Of a stretch of DNA of 64,000 nt, positions 9,620 to 18,539 are shown piece after piece. This DNA comes from Fibrella forsythiae. Its GTDB lineage: Bacteria > Bacteroidota > Bacteroidia > Cytophagales > Spirosomataceae. The translations under genes and the position numbers were made by a program. Numbering within the stretch: position 1 is the stretch's first letter; each line of letters opens with the position of its first letter. The stretch lies in assembly GCF_017353175.1 (NCBI RefSeq), contig NZ_JAFMYW010000012.1:1-64000 (forward strand). The letters run 5' to 3'. Below the pieces are notes generated by a model. It had not been told where the DNA came from. It searched no databases and was given only the letters and a program-made list of their open reading frames with translations.

Positions 9620-10729
9620 ATGATCCTGACTCACCTTTTACCTGAGCGCCTTCACGCCTACCGGCCCGCCAGACAACTTGGCTGGCCGGCGTTACTACTG
9701 CTTTTCTGGATAACTTCGACGATAAGCTATGTTCTGCTGGGACCAGGTTACCTGAGTCACTGGTCTATTTTCGCGGGGGTTACGCTGAGTAGTCTCAGCG
9801 TGGGCCTGGGCTGCTACCTCCTGCTCGCTCTGGTTAGACGCTATATCGTTAGGCGGTACCCTGATCTAAGCCAAACATTTCCCCGCGTAACGCTGCTGCT
9901 GTTGAGCTACATGCTCATTACCACGAGCTTTCTTTCGGTGACTCTGTGGGGATATCTACACTGGCGCTGGTTCGCCTACGTCTATCAACCGGGCAGTGCC
10001 ACGCGTTTGTTGTTACTGAATTTGATTATTAATCTGCTGGCGGTAGGCGTCTTTGAGAGCAGTTACTCGCTGGGAAGGTGGCGGGCCAGCACGGTTGAGA
10101 AAGAGCAACTAAAGAAAATTAACCTGCAAAGCCAGTACGAAAGCCTCAAGCAGCAGGTGAACCCACACTTTCTGTTCAACACGCTTAATTCGCTCTCCTC
10201 CCTGATTGCTGACGAACCCGAACGGGCTGAAGAATTCGTGGACGAAATGGCAAAGGTGTACCGGTATCTGCTGCAAACTAACCGGCAAACCGATGGGGCG
10301 GGTGAGCTGACCACGCTAGCTACTGAGATGAGTTTTATCCGGTCCTATTTCCACCTTCTCAAGACGCGCTACGGTCCGGGCATCCGGCTTGAGGTAGCAC
10401 TCGACGAGTCCGATCTGGACTACCTGCTTCCCCCGATAACGCTGCAAATGCTGGTCGAAAACGCAGTTAAGCATAATGTCATCCACGTCCACAAACCGCT
10501 GATTATCGAGATCAGGTCTGCCCCGGGTGGCCGATTGTTGATACAAAACAACCTCCAGCGGAAGACAACCCGTGGGCTGAGCAATCAGGTAGGGTTGAGC
10601 AATATAACGGCCAAATACAGGCTACTGGCCGGGCATCGTCCCAATCTGGATCCTGCTGGTTTTACCGTAGCCCAAACTGACGCCTATTTTACCGTAATTC
10701 TCCCGCTTATAAATCCCGACGCATCATGA
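9620..10729 (+). CDS. LytS-type sensor histidine kinase (third of three)
   Basis: 369 residues, four membrane segments, then H-box NPHFLFNTLNSL (His183), N-box VENAVKHNVI and G-box LSNQVGLSNITAKY, all intact. Its stop overlaps the start of the response regulator by four bases (ATGA), the classical sign of translational coupling, so this is the direct cognate sensor. It is 62 bases downstream of the pseudokinase. Confidence 0.9.
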   Translation: MILTHLLPERLHAYRPARQLGWPALLLLFWITSTISYVLLGPGYLSHWSIFAGVTLSSLSVGLGCYLLLALVRRYIVRRYPDLSQTFPRVTLLLLSYMLITTSFLSVTLWGYLHWRWFAYVYQPGSATRLLLLNLIINLLAVGVFESSYSLGRWRASTVEKEQLKKINLQSQYESLKQQVNPHFLFNTLNSLSSLIADEPERAEEFVDEMAKVYRYLLQTNRQTDGAGELTTLATEMSFIRSYFHLLKTRYGPGIRLEVALDESDLDYLLPPITLQMLVENAVKHNVIHVHKPLIIEIRSAPGGRLLIQNNLQRKTTRGLSNQVGLSNITAKYRLLAGHRPNLDPAGFTVAQTDAYFTVILPLINPDAS

Positions 10730-11508
10730 ACGTACTGATTGTAGAAGACGAAGAGCTAGCCGTTCGCAAACTCCGCAAATTGATAGACGCGGTCGAGCCC
10801 GCCCTGCAGGTGCAAGGCGTTACCGGCAGCATTGAGGAATCCGTCGGCTGGCTACAACAGCATCCGGCCCCCGACTTGATTTTTATGGACATCGAACTGG
10901 CCGATGGGCAGAGCTTCGAGATTTTTGAGCAGGTAGAGGTCCGCAGCCGGGTGATTTTCACGACCTCCTACGATGAATACGCCCTGCAGGCTTTCCGGGT
11001 TAACAGCATCGATTACCTGCTCAAGCCGATCCAGAAGGAAGACTTGCAGCGAAGTCTGAAAAAGCTCCGCGATCTGACGGCGCAGGAGCCAGCCCCCATC
11101 CAGCCCCTAACGCTGAGCATCGAAAAGCTGCTGCGGGAGCTGCAGGGTCCGGGCGCCCCGGCCAACGAGTACCGCAAGCGGTTTTTGGTCAAACAGGGGC
11201 AAAAACTCCTATCGGTGGAGACCGGCGAGATTCTGTATTTCTATACCGACGAGCGGTTCAGTTTTTTCAAAACGCGAAGCGGCCAGAGGTTTCTGGTTGA
11301 TTATACGCTCGATGAGCTGGCCGATTCGCTGGATCCGGCCAGTTTCTTCAGGGTGAACCGGGGCCTGATCATTACCCACCAGGCCGTTGAGCAGATCCAG
11401 CCCTATTTCGGTAACCGTCTGGCCTTGACGCTCAAACCGGTATTCGATAAAGAAGCCCTTGTGAGCCGCGAGAAGGTTAGCGACTTTAAGGTCTGGATGG
11501 GAAAATAA
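10726..11508 (+). CDS. LytTR-family response regulator
   Basis: 260 residues. Receiver domain at residues 1-120 with the acidic pocket VEDEE, phospho-acceptor Asp55 (IFMDIEL) and Lys100 (YLLKPI); LytTR DNA-binding domain at about 155-255 (RFLVKQGQKLLSVETGEILYF, then VNRGLIITHQAVEQI). Such regulators bind paired direct repeats about 10 bp apart. Coupled to the upstream kinase by a 4-base overlap. The target genes cannot be told from the window. Confidence 0.93.
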   Translation: MNVLIVEDEELAVRKLRKLIDAVEPALQVQGVTGSIEESVGWLQQHPAPDLIFMDIELADGQSFEIFEQVEVRSRVIFTTSYDEYALQAFRVNSIDYLLKPIQKEDLQRSLKKLRDLTAQEPAPIQPLTLSIEKLLRELQGPGAPANEYRKRFLVKQGQKLLSVETGEILYFYTDERFSFFKTRSGQRFLVDYTLDELADSLDPASFFRVNRGLIITHQAVEQIQPYFGNRLALTLKPVFDKEALVSREKVSDFKVWMGK

Positions 11509-11974
11509 AGCCCCCCGTACGTCTCCTCAACAGCACGGTTAAAACTACTGGTGAATCAACTGGTCCGCCTGGCGGCCCCGTTGGGACCATGGCTGCCCTT
11601 TGATCAGGGCGAGAAAAGGCGTGGCCAGCTGCTTTGTAGAATAGGAAATAATTCTCTACTCCAAAGGCAAAAGTTCCTAATTTGACGCTATACGTAAAAC
11701 CTACCGCTCTGGCGCGGTTAGGGAACATTGACCCAAATTGCACGCCTCAGGCAGGTATCCAGCCACTTCAACGATGGGGAGATCCTGCCCTTCCTCTTCA
11801 CTAAGGAGGTAAACTGGCAGCATGTCAACGCCAGCAGAAACCTGACCGAGTTCAACGATCAGGTCATCTCCGACTGGCTCAACGTAAGCGTCAAGACGTT
11901 TGGGGAATACAAAAAGCATCAGAACGCCTTTAAAGAAAACGTCAAAGAGCAGGTCCTGCTGCTGCTATTACTAA
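11509..11974. other. mostly non-coding gap with one doubtful frame
   Basis: A TTG-initiated frame at 11728-12018 (96 codons) reads plausible protein (FTKEVNWQHVNASRNLTEFND, then charged helices), but has no recognisable family, no ribosome-binding site and overlaps a decayed gene on the other strand. It may be the remnant of a longer gene. Nothing else is visible. Confidence 0.35.
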
Positions 11975-12650
11975 TTAAGCATCGGCTGCTGTGGGGAAAG
12001 TGTAAAACAGGCCGGTAAGCCAGCGGCCGCAAATCAGCAGCAGCAGGCCCGTCGTTCCCGTCCACAGGGTAACCAGCAGGGGCATGCCCAGCAGGCCCGC
12101 AGCGCTACCAATACCGTGGGCAAGCAGGCGGTTGAGTCCCTGGAAGGCCAGGGCCCATTCCAGCAGCAGGGATAGGATTGCCAGTGCCCAAAACACGCCT
12201 TGCCGGTTGCTTATTGGCAGGGCGTGGTAGGCTCGCAACAGGGGCGGAATGGCCAGCACTGCCGACAGCGCCAGACCCAGGCAATGGCCCAACCAGGGTC
12301 GACTAATTAACTGCTTAAGCAGAGCCAGTTCATCGCCTCCGCCCAGCAAGCTGGTCTACAGGCGGGCCTGCATAGCCGTGCCCAGCACCAGCGAGAAGCC
12401 AACCGACCGCAGGCGGCTATCGCCTCGCCCCAGCCAGTAAAAGCCCAGCCAGGGCGTAGCTAAACAAAGGGCCCATCGGCAGGGCCAGAACCTGCACCTG
12501 GTGCCCCGGGCAGGCGAGCACCCAAGCGTTAAAATCGCGCCGTCCCCACGCCCCGCACAGCAGGCGGCCCGTGCCCGTGTGCGCCTGTTCGTGCAGTTCA
12601 TGCAGGACAAAGAATAGGGCTGAAAAAGCCGCCAGCTAACGAGTTGCCAT
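11975..12650 (-). pseudogene. decayed membrane zinc-metallopeptidase-like protein
   Basis: Reading the minus strand from the ATG at 12650 gives MATR, a TAG stop, then a good reading frame with LFFVLHELHEQAHTGTGRLL, containing an HExxH zinc motif (HEQAH) as in site-2-protease-like or DUF3267-type membrane proteins. After LAGLLLAGARR the frame is lost near 12425 and continues in another frame (SVGFSLVLGTAMQARL), which hits a second TAG at 12356 and then continues as LLGGGDELALLKQL and four hydrophobic helices to 11975. Three lesions in one gene make it a pseudogene. The frame change has the size (1 mod 3) expected of a 16-base insertion, but the sequence there is only weakly like the 16-mer seen in the transposases. 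Confidence 0.65.
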
Positions 12651-12779
12651 ACGTCTCTTCATTGGTCTAGCGGGTCTCCTGGTTTTAGTTCCTGCCTAGG
12701 GCTTGTTAACAAATGGGCCATCTGTTACCTAGTGCAAATTGGTAGAGAACAGATGGCTGATAGGATTGGTCGGGGCTGC

Positions 12780-14087
12780 TTACCCGTCGGTCAGGGTGAG
12801 CTTGAACTTGGCGCTAAACTGGCGCTTAGAAATCTCACAGTCTTCTTTATTGTAAAGTGTGAGGGTCAACGAGCCACTCACCGTGCGCCCATCCAGCTCG
12901 ACGCTATCGATGCGTACCCCGCCCGGGGAATCAAGCACCTCCTGGGCATCGCAGGGATCAACGTAGCTGACCCAGCTCCCGTTTAGCCCTTCGCTGAGAG
13001 AAGCTTCGGCCGTCCCGTCCAGTCCTGTGGCATAATACTTATAGGGAATCGTAGTCGATGCCCTGATTTTCTGGCTACGAATGCGCAGCCAGAAAGGGCG
13101 ATTAGCATCACCGATGGCAGCCGAGATCACAATGCCCAGCCCGTCGATGAATCCAGCAGCCGTGCAGTTGGGGTACACCTGACCATCTAAGGTAGCCTCA
13201 AAGAGGTTACCGCCATCGATCTGAATCGTCTTCAGCATCACGGCTTTGCCCGCCGCTCCCTTACGCGGACGATACTTTGGGGGCAAAAAATTATAAACCT
13301 CTACGGAAACCAGGGTCGAGCTGGTGGCCGCGTGGCCGGGCGCGGTGTAGGTCGCCTGCGACTGGCTGGCCGCTACCTGGAGGCTACCTACTCCGCTTAC
13401 TTTCCAGTTCTTTATGTTTTGGGGGTCTGCCAGCACCGTGGGCTGGGTCAGCGCTACTTCCCCGCTCAGCTCATCCACCGGAACGTTCCAGCCGGTAAAA
13501 TAACCTGTTAGGGTAAGGTTACTTGAGGCGCCTGGCAGAACCACTTCGGGCTGGGCCTCCAGCTCAAAGCGGGCAAAGGCCCCCCAGTCGCTAAAATGCG
13601 TAGTGGTTATTGTCAGCGTGCGGGTCGCTTCGTCGAGCTCGGTATCCATCAGGGCCTTCCAGATGCCGTCATGTCCCTGGTAGGCCATAAAGAGCAGTTG
13701 AGCAGCGGTGCTCTCCAGGTCTTGCTGCTGATAGTGATACTGAAGCTCCACGGGCCGGGCAAAGGTTTGCCCCTCGGGAAGTAGTCGGTAGGCCTGTTCT
13801 CCCACCAGACCGGGCAGGGTGGCGGTAATGGGCTGCACGCTGAAGGTTGTAGCGCTGGCGACGGCCCCCGCCGGAATGCGCAGACTCAAGGTGCCGTCGC
13901 CGGAGGTCAGACTGCCCCCTTCGGGGCCAATCGTTTTCTGGACAGCTGGCCCCACTGGCTTGCCTTTCTCATAGACGACGCCTGGCTCAGTAGGTGGGCT
14001 TACGGGAGGGGTAACGGGGTCAGCTAGCTTTTGGCAGGCCAATAGGCTGCTGAGCGCCAGCAGGGAAATGAATCGAAGGTATCGCAT
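12780..14087 (-). CDS. ZU5-like surface lipoprotein (paralogue)
   Basis: 435 residues from the ATG at 14087 (the upstream in-frame ATG at 14147 adds a non-signal stretch). Lipobox LSSLLACQKL. Residues about 45-120 (QKTIGPEGGSLTSGDGTLSLRIPAGAV) are the same ZU5-like module as in the lipoprotein gene at 4863-6224, and the order of later segments (PVELQYHYQQQDLES, THFSDWGAFARFE) is also shared. The C-terminus has three Cys (YPNCTAAG, DPCDAQE, KEDCEIS). Function unknown; likely exposed on the cell surface. The next gene on this strand is another lipoprotein just upstream (14160-14609), so the two are probably one transcript. Confidence 0.75.
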   Translation of the reverse strand: MRYLRFISLLALSSLLACQKLADPVTPPVSPPTEPGVVYEKGKPVGPAVQKTIGPEGGSLTSGDGTLSLRIPAGAVASATTFSVQPITATLPGLVGEQAYRLLPEGQTFARPVELQYHYQQQDLESTAAQLLFMAYQGHDGIWKALMDTELDEATRTLTITTTHFSDWGAFARFELEAQPEVVLPGASSNLTLTGYFTGWNVPVDELSGEVALTQPTVLADPQNIKNWKVSGVGSLQVAASQSQATYTAPGHAATSSTLVSVEVYNFLPPKYRPRKGAAGKAVMLKTIQIDGGNLFEATLDGQVYPNCTAAGFIDGLGIVISAAIGDANRPFWLRIRSQKIRASTTIPYKYYATGLDGTAEASLSEGLNGSWVSYVDPCDAQEVLDSPGGVRIDSVELDGRTVSGSLTLTLYNKEDCEISKRQFSAKFKLTLTDG

Positions 14088-14159
14088 TGTCGACAACAGG
14101 AGTGTGGTGGAGAGGCGGCATAAGCAGTATCCGCCGGAAGGCATCACGGGCGCGGCTTC

Positions 14160-14609
14160 TTAGCGCTTGGCCACAAAAGCCATAGTAATCGTTTTGCTGG
14201 TGGTAGGATCCGTCTGGGCTACGTTGAAAATGAGCATCGCGCCGTCTACATCGGCAATGCGCAGGGTGCCAGAAAAAAGCCCGTATTCCGAGCCGACCTG
14301 TTTAACCTCTACGTTCTCGATACGCTCCCTGTAATCCTGCACGCCGGTGGCTTTTATGACCAGCTCCAGGTTCAAGGTTGCCCCGGCTACCTTAACCAGC
14401 GTAACCGTGCCCGAAACGCTTTGCCCATTACCACTTACGGGCAGGGTTGGCAGGTCAAGTTCGGTTTGGCCATCCGTGAAGCGAAACGAGTTAAGCTGGT
14501 AACTACCGGCGAATTTGTCGGCCAGCGCAGGGATGGGCTTAATATCAGTCTCTTTTTTGCAGGCGGTCAGGGTGAGCACAAAGACCAGGAAGAGTATCAT
14601 CTTTTTCAT
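14160..14609 (-). CDS. hypothetical lipoprotein
   Basis: 149 residues. Leader MKKMILFLVFVLTLTACKKE contains a clear lipobox (LTAC). The rest is a single small beta domain (FAGSYQLNSFRFTDG, SGTVTLVKVAGATLNLEL) of the calycin-like style frequent in Bacteroidota, with no named family. It precedes the ZU5-like lipoprotein gene by about 70 bases. Confidence 0.7.
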   Translation of the reverse strand: MKKMILFLVFVLTLTACKKETDIKPIPALADKFAGSYQLNSFRFTDGQTELDLPTLPVSGNGQSVSGTVTLVKVAGATLNLELVIKATGVQDYRERIENVEVKQVGSEYGLFSGTLRIADVDGAMLIFNVAQTDPTTSKTITMAFVAKR

Positions 14610-14691
14610 TGTATCGGCCGCGTAAAATGCGCTTGAGGTTAATTGTTAGGCAAACCTACCAGCCCGATCCCCTTCCCTAAAGCCTGGTTTG

Positions 14692-14967
14692 TACGAGTTG
14701 AATTATTTGCCGCCTGAACTGGCAAAAGAGGATAGCTAATTGACCCATCGTAGAGTTGCCCCCCTGACACGGGTGGCGGACTACCCCGCCCTGCAGCGAT
14801 TAGGCTCGGCCTGGTATGTGGCCCAGGAGACGCTGGTGCTCAAGGTGCCCTCGGCCGTTATCCCCTATGAGTACAACTATTTGAACAACACTGAGCATCC
14901 TGACTTTGACCAGCACGTTCAGCCAGTGCACACCGAGGACTATTTCTGGGATGATCGGCTGCTTTAA
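14692..14967 (+). pseudogene. C-terminal remnant of a RES-domain toxin
   Basis: The frame reads YELNYLPPELAKEDS, a TAA stop at 14737, then LTHRRVAPLTRVADYPALQ, LGSAWYVAQETLVLKVPSA and NYLNNTEHPDF to 14967. The VPSA-x-x-x-x-x-x-NYLxNxxHPDF signature is the C-terminal part of RES toxins (NAD-degrading partners of Xre-type antitoxins). The Arg and Glu motifs of the N-terminal half are absent, and no antitoxin gene is next to it. It is a dead fragment. Confidence 0.7.
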
Positions 14968-15152
14968 GCGACCATATTCCCCCTAAAGTCCAAATGAACA
15001 GCCAGCGTCCGCTTACGGCAGCTACACAACTCAGTCAGCTGATTTGCCAATTGACGATCCGTTTTGCCGGTTTCGGCAGATGCGGCCACCCAACTGCGTG
15101 GAGGGGACTCTACTTTTGCCCCAGTTCCCTAAAGGATAAACCTACAATCGTT

Positions 15153-15581
15153 ATGCTTACTGTTTGCCGCGTGCCAACTACGGCTCCGCTTCCCTTTCGA
15201 TCAATGGCAAACTCACCTGCGGTCATGTGCCTTAAACTGCCCTATGGTAACCAACTCATCAGGCTGGCACTGACTGATATTGTCCGCCTGGAAGGGGCGG
15301 GAAATTACACCTATATCCATACTCGTGATCAGCGCCGCTACCTGTCATCCAAGACGCTCAAGCGCCTGGAACCCATGTTACCAGGTTCTACTTTTTGCCG
15401 TATCCACAAGTCAAGCATTGTTAATCTGGAGTACCTCACCAAAATTACATTCGATAACCCGCCTCATCTCTTTCTGATTAGTGGTGAGCCGATTGCTATA
15501 GCGCGGCGGCGGCTACCAGCCACGCGCCGATTAGTCAAACAGCATCGGCACCGGGCTGCTCAGGGCGCGCTAATGGGCTGA
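15153..15581 (+). CDS. stand-alone LytTR DNA-binding protein
   Basis: 142 residues from the ATG at 15153 (ATGs at 14994 and 15204 are alternatives; the upstream part has no recognisable domain). LytTR domain across residues about 25-135: LALTDIVRLEGAGNYTYIHT, LSSKTLKRLEPMLPGSTFCRIHKSSIVN and the final strand LISGEPIAIARRR. There is no receiver domain, so it is not itself a phosphorylation target. Stand-alone LytTR proteins usually act as transcription factors; the target is unknown. No kinase is adjacent. Confidence 0.8.
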   Translation: MLTVCRVPTTAPLPFRSMANSPAVMCLKLPYGNQLIRLALTDIVRLEGAGNYTYIHTRDQRRYLSSKTLKRLEPMLPGSTFCRIHKSSIVNLEYLTKITFDNPPHLFLISGEPIAIARRRLPATRRLVKQHRHRAAQGALMG

Positions 15582-15729
15582 GTAGAACAGGTATAGTCCC
15601 TGCGCTGGCCAGCGGTAAGCCAGGTCTGGCAATTAGCGGACCGCTCACCGGTGGGCGCTTTGGGTCTGATCGCCGGGGAAACATTGGCTTCTCCATTAGG
15701 TTTACCTTGTAAATAACCAGTTAAGACCT

Positions 15730-15870
15730 ATGGCAGATCAAAACCCAGAGCCCTCAACCACTGAGGTGACCAAGACCACTGTTACCAAGACTACTACCCA
15801 GGAAGGATCTGATTCACCCCAGACCGAGGAGACCGAAACCGTTGAAAAGGGAGACGCCGCCGATCAGTAG
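15730..15870 (+). CDS. small Thr/Glu-rich acidic protein
   Basis: 46 residues, beginning MADQNPEPSTTEVTKTTVT. It is extremely rich in Thr, Glu and Asp, has no hydrophobic core and is predicted disordered. A clean start, tight stop and an intrinsic terminator 22 bases downstream support that it is expressed. No family recognised. Confidence 0.6.
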   Translation: MADQNPEPSTTEVTKTTVTKTTTQEGSDSPQTEETETVEKGDAADQ

Positions 15871-15892
15871 AGTAGATGCTCGTTAGCACTAT

Positions 15893-15920
15893 GCCTGGCC
15901 CAAGAGTCAGGCTTTTTTTT
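15893..15920 (+). terminator. intrinsic terminator
   Basis: Stem GCCTG (15893-15897) and CAGGC (15908-15912) with a 10-nt loop, followed at once by eight T. It ends the transcript of the small acidic protein. Confidence 0.75.
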
Positions 15921-16403
15921 GGCCGCTTAGGTGCTAAATGGAGTTAAACTTGGCTCTAGTTATCTATATAACATAGTAGGAACGGCGAATAGTCTATGTC
16001 ACCCGGACGACAAGGCTGGTTTATTACAATTCCGGCGTAGCTACCCGTTGTAGCGTAAAAGAGAAGGAGCGAAAGCTATGCCCAACCAAGTTTTTGACCC
16101 ACTGATCAGGCCGGTTTTGACAGGTTCGACAACACCTACCTAACGGGTATATTGACCTGAAAGAGAGAAGGGGCGTACCTACGACTAGCAGGCGAGAGGA
16201 CAACAATAAGATTGAGCCACCATGATGTAGTATAGCGGCTATCACGCCACACCTACCGGCAGTAAAACGCTATAGTTGGAGTGGGCTATTTTGCTACGCC
16301 TCCGCTACCTGGTCCACGCCAACACAATAAGACATTCAATCAACTGAATCTGTTTACTTTTAACTCGTACAAGCTAGGTGAAGCCTGCAGTGCTGTTTTT
16401 ATT
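15921..16403. other. gap before the glycosyltransferase run
   Basis: I see no gene with family support here. A 73-codon minus-strand frame (16024-16245) has no motif. The promoter of the glycosyltransferase operon should lie in the last 150 bases, which are AT-rich, but I cannot assign a -7 box with confidence. Confidence 0.4.
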
Positions 16404-17507
16404 ATGAATATTTTACTTGTGTCAGGGCCTGGTATATCACTGAAAGAACCTTACAACAGTGGTATAGAAGCATTTATCGTCTCCTTGGCCAACCAACTTG
16501 TTGATGAAGGGCATGGAGTAGCAGTTGTGGCGGAGGGGGCGGAAGTAGGCGCTAAATTTAGACTCGTAAACCCCTTCACTGCCTTTGCCTCAGAAAAACC
16601 TGATTTTTTTGAACGGTTCAACCAGAAGCGTCAGTTCAAAAAGCTGGATGTCGATTCATATGATGTCATTCATTACAACATGTTTTATCCGCATCTGGTA
16701 GAGGCAGGATTGCATTTCAATAAAACTTCGTTTTTAACGCTGCACTCACCGGCTGACAAAAAACGAATAGCAGCGTATAAAAAACTTTCTCGGCGTAGCG
16801 ACATAACATTTGTAGCGGTATCGGAAAGAATCAAACATCAGTGGGATCAAGCGCTCGCTATAGATATACCGCTCATCAACAACGGTATAGACATGAATCT
16901 CTGGCCTGCCAGCGGCTCAAGAAGCCGTGAGTACCTGCTATGGTCGGCACGAATCAACGAAGAAAAGAATGTTGAATCTGCCATTTTTGTAGCAAAACAG
17001 ATGCAACTGCCGCTGAAGATCGCCGGCCGAATTGCTGACCAGCCCTATTTTGAGAAAAAGGTTAAACCCCATCTCAACAAGCAAATTGAGTATGTTGGGC
17101 ATCTGACGCAACGTGAGTTGAGCAGCCTGGCCAAAAAAGCGGTTGCTTATCTGGCAACGGCAACCTGGCAAGAGCCGTTTGGGCTGGCTGCTTTGGAGAT
17201 GCTGGCGAGCGGCGTGCCAGTCGTCGGTTTTGATACGGCTGTTCCGCCCAACTGGGCGCATGAAAGTGTAGCCACAACGACGTCGCTCCGGTGGCAAGAC
17301 CTGGTAGAGTTGGTTAAAAAGAGTGAGGCTATTAGTCCGAGTAGCTGCAACGAATTTGCAGCCAATATGAATAGCCAAAAAATGACTTCGAACTACGTAA
17401 AGTTGTATAGAGGCGTACTGCAGCGGCAAGGAACGGGTGAAAACGCCGTTTTTGCAGACGACCGTGCAGTACAGATAGCTTCCAAGCAACCGCCAATAGT
17501 AGAGTAG
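16404..17507 (+). CDS. GT4-type glycosyltransferase (first)
   Basis: 367 residues from the ATG at 16404; the frame is open further upstream but those residues are not family-like. GT-B fold with the N-terminal loop NILLVSGPGISLKEPYNSG, acceptor-side segment VDSYDVIHYNMFYPH, and the C-terminal donor motif WQEPFGLAALEMLASGVPVVGF (the E-x7-E motif of GT4). Cytoplasmic enzyme using a nucleotide-sugar. First of five genes in one operon (gaps of 9 bases or overlaps), which together probably build a surface polysaccharide or glycolipid. About 40 percent similar by eye to the gene at 18536-19597. Confidence 0.88.
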   Translation: MNILLVSGPGISLKEPYNSGIEAFIVSLANQLVDEGHGVAVVAEGAEVGAKFRLVNPFTAFASEKPDFFERFNQKRQFKKLDVDSYDVIHYNMFYPHLVEAGLHFNKTSFLTLHSPADKKRIAAYKKLSRRSDITFVAVSERIKHQWDQALAIDIPLINNGIDMNLWPASGSRSREYLLWSARINEEKNVESAIFVAKQMQLPLKIAGRIADQPYFEKKVKPHLNKQIEYVGHLTQRELSSLAKKAVAYLATATWQEPFGLAALEMLASGVPVVGFDTAVPPNWAHESVATTTSLRWQDLVELVKKSEAISPSSCNEFAANMNSQKMTSNYVKLYRGVLQRQGTGENAVFADDRAVQIASKQPPIVE

Positions 17508-17516
17508 CTTTGGTCT

Positions 17517-18539
17517 ATGAAAATTGCTGTTATAGCCAAAACCAGACTGCCGATCGCTGAGCCATTTCGAGGCGGTCTAGAAGCGTTCATCCACGCATTA
17601 TGTAAAGAGTACATACGTCTGGGTCACAAAATTATTTTGTATGCACATGCGGATAGTGACCCAGAGCTGAATGTGAAGGGCTTTTACGGTGATCAGTACC
17701 GGGAAAATAAGCTATTCGAGCTATACGAAACCGATGAATACCTATCCATACTTGAGGACATTGAACAACATGACTTTGATGTCGTTCATAATAATTCGAC
17801 CCACGAACTACCCATACTATGGGGTGTGAAGGCGCTAATGCCGGTGGTCACGACAATCCATACGCCGCCGATCAGCAAATTAAAAGCAGCGATCAAGATT
17901 TGCTCGGGTTCCGACAATCTTCATTTCATTATGCCTTCAAAATCATTTGACGCTACGTGGCAGCCATACATGAATAATGGCTCAAGTGTCATTTATAACG
18001 GTGTTGACCTGGCTGAGTGGCCGCTAGTCCGCAAAAGTCGAGATTATCTGTTTTGGTTTGGCCGGATGGTGCATGCTAAAGGATTGGATATCGTCATAGA
18101 CGCGGCCCACGAACTACATATGCCCTTAAAGTTTGCCGGACCGCTCGATGATAGGCGGTATTTTGATGAACAGATCAGGCCTCGCATGACGGAGAAGGAT
18201 ACGTACCTGGGTCATTTGAAACAAGCTGACATACGCCTGCATCTGGCAGGTGCAGCCGCGATGGTAAATGCTGTCCGCTGGGAAGAACCATTCGGCCTAA
18301 CTAACATAGAAGCTATGTCGTCAGGAGTGCCGATAGCCGGGTTTGACCGGGGTGCTTTTTCAGAATTGATAGATGGCGAAAGTGGCGTAGTTGCGGCGCA
18401 AAAAAACGTAAAATCGCTCGCCACGGCAATCGCAGCTGCGATACCACTTGAGAGTGACAACGTAAGGCGTCACGCAGAAACATTTTCGTTGCGAACGATG
18501 GCTGAACGTTATATAGCGTATTTCGAGAAAGTACGATGA
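17517..18539 (+). CDS. GT4-type glycosyltransferase (second)
   Basis: 340 residues; starts MKIAVIAKTRLPIAEPFRGGLEAFIHALC. GT-B enzyme with the nucleotide-sugar motif WEEPFGLTNIEAMSSGVPIAGF (E-x7-E) at residues about 258-279 and the acceptor-side segment FDVVHNNSTHELPILWG. The start lies nine bases after the preceding stop and the stop overlaps the next start by four bases, so translation is coupled along the operon. Confidence 0.88.
   Translation: MKIAVIAKTRLPIAEPFRGGLEAFIHALCKEYIRLGHKIILYAHADSDPELNVKGFYGDQYRENKLFELYETDEYLSILEDIEQHDFDVVHNNSTHELPILWGVKALMPVVTTIHTPPISKLKAAIKICSGSDNLHFIMPSKSFDATWQPYMNNGSSVIYNGVDLAEWPLVRKSRDYLFWFGRMVHAKGLDIVIDAAHELHMPLKFAGPLDDRRYFDEQIRPRMTEKDTYLGHLKQADIRLHLAGAAAMVNAVRWEEPFGLTNIEAMSSGVPIAGFDRGAFSELIDGESGVVAAQKNVKSLATAIAAAIPLESDNVRRHAETFSLRTMAERYIAYFEKVR

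Noticed and set aside
11561-11576. GGTCCGCC at 11561 as part of the 16-mer family
   Set aside because: Only eight bases match and the rest diverges; it is in a non-coding stretch.
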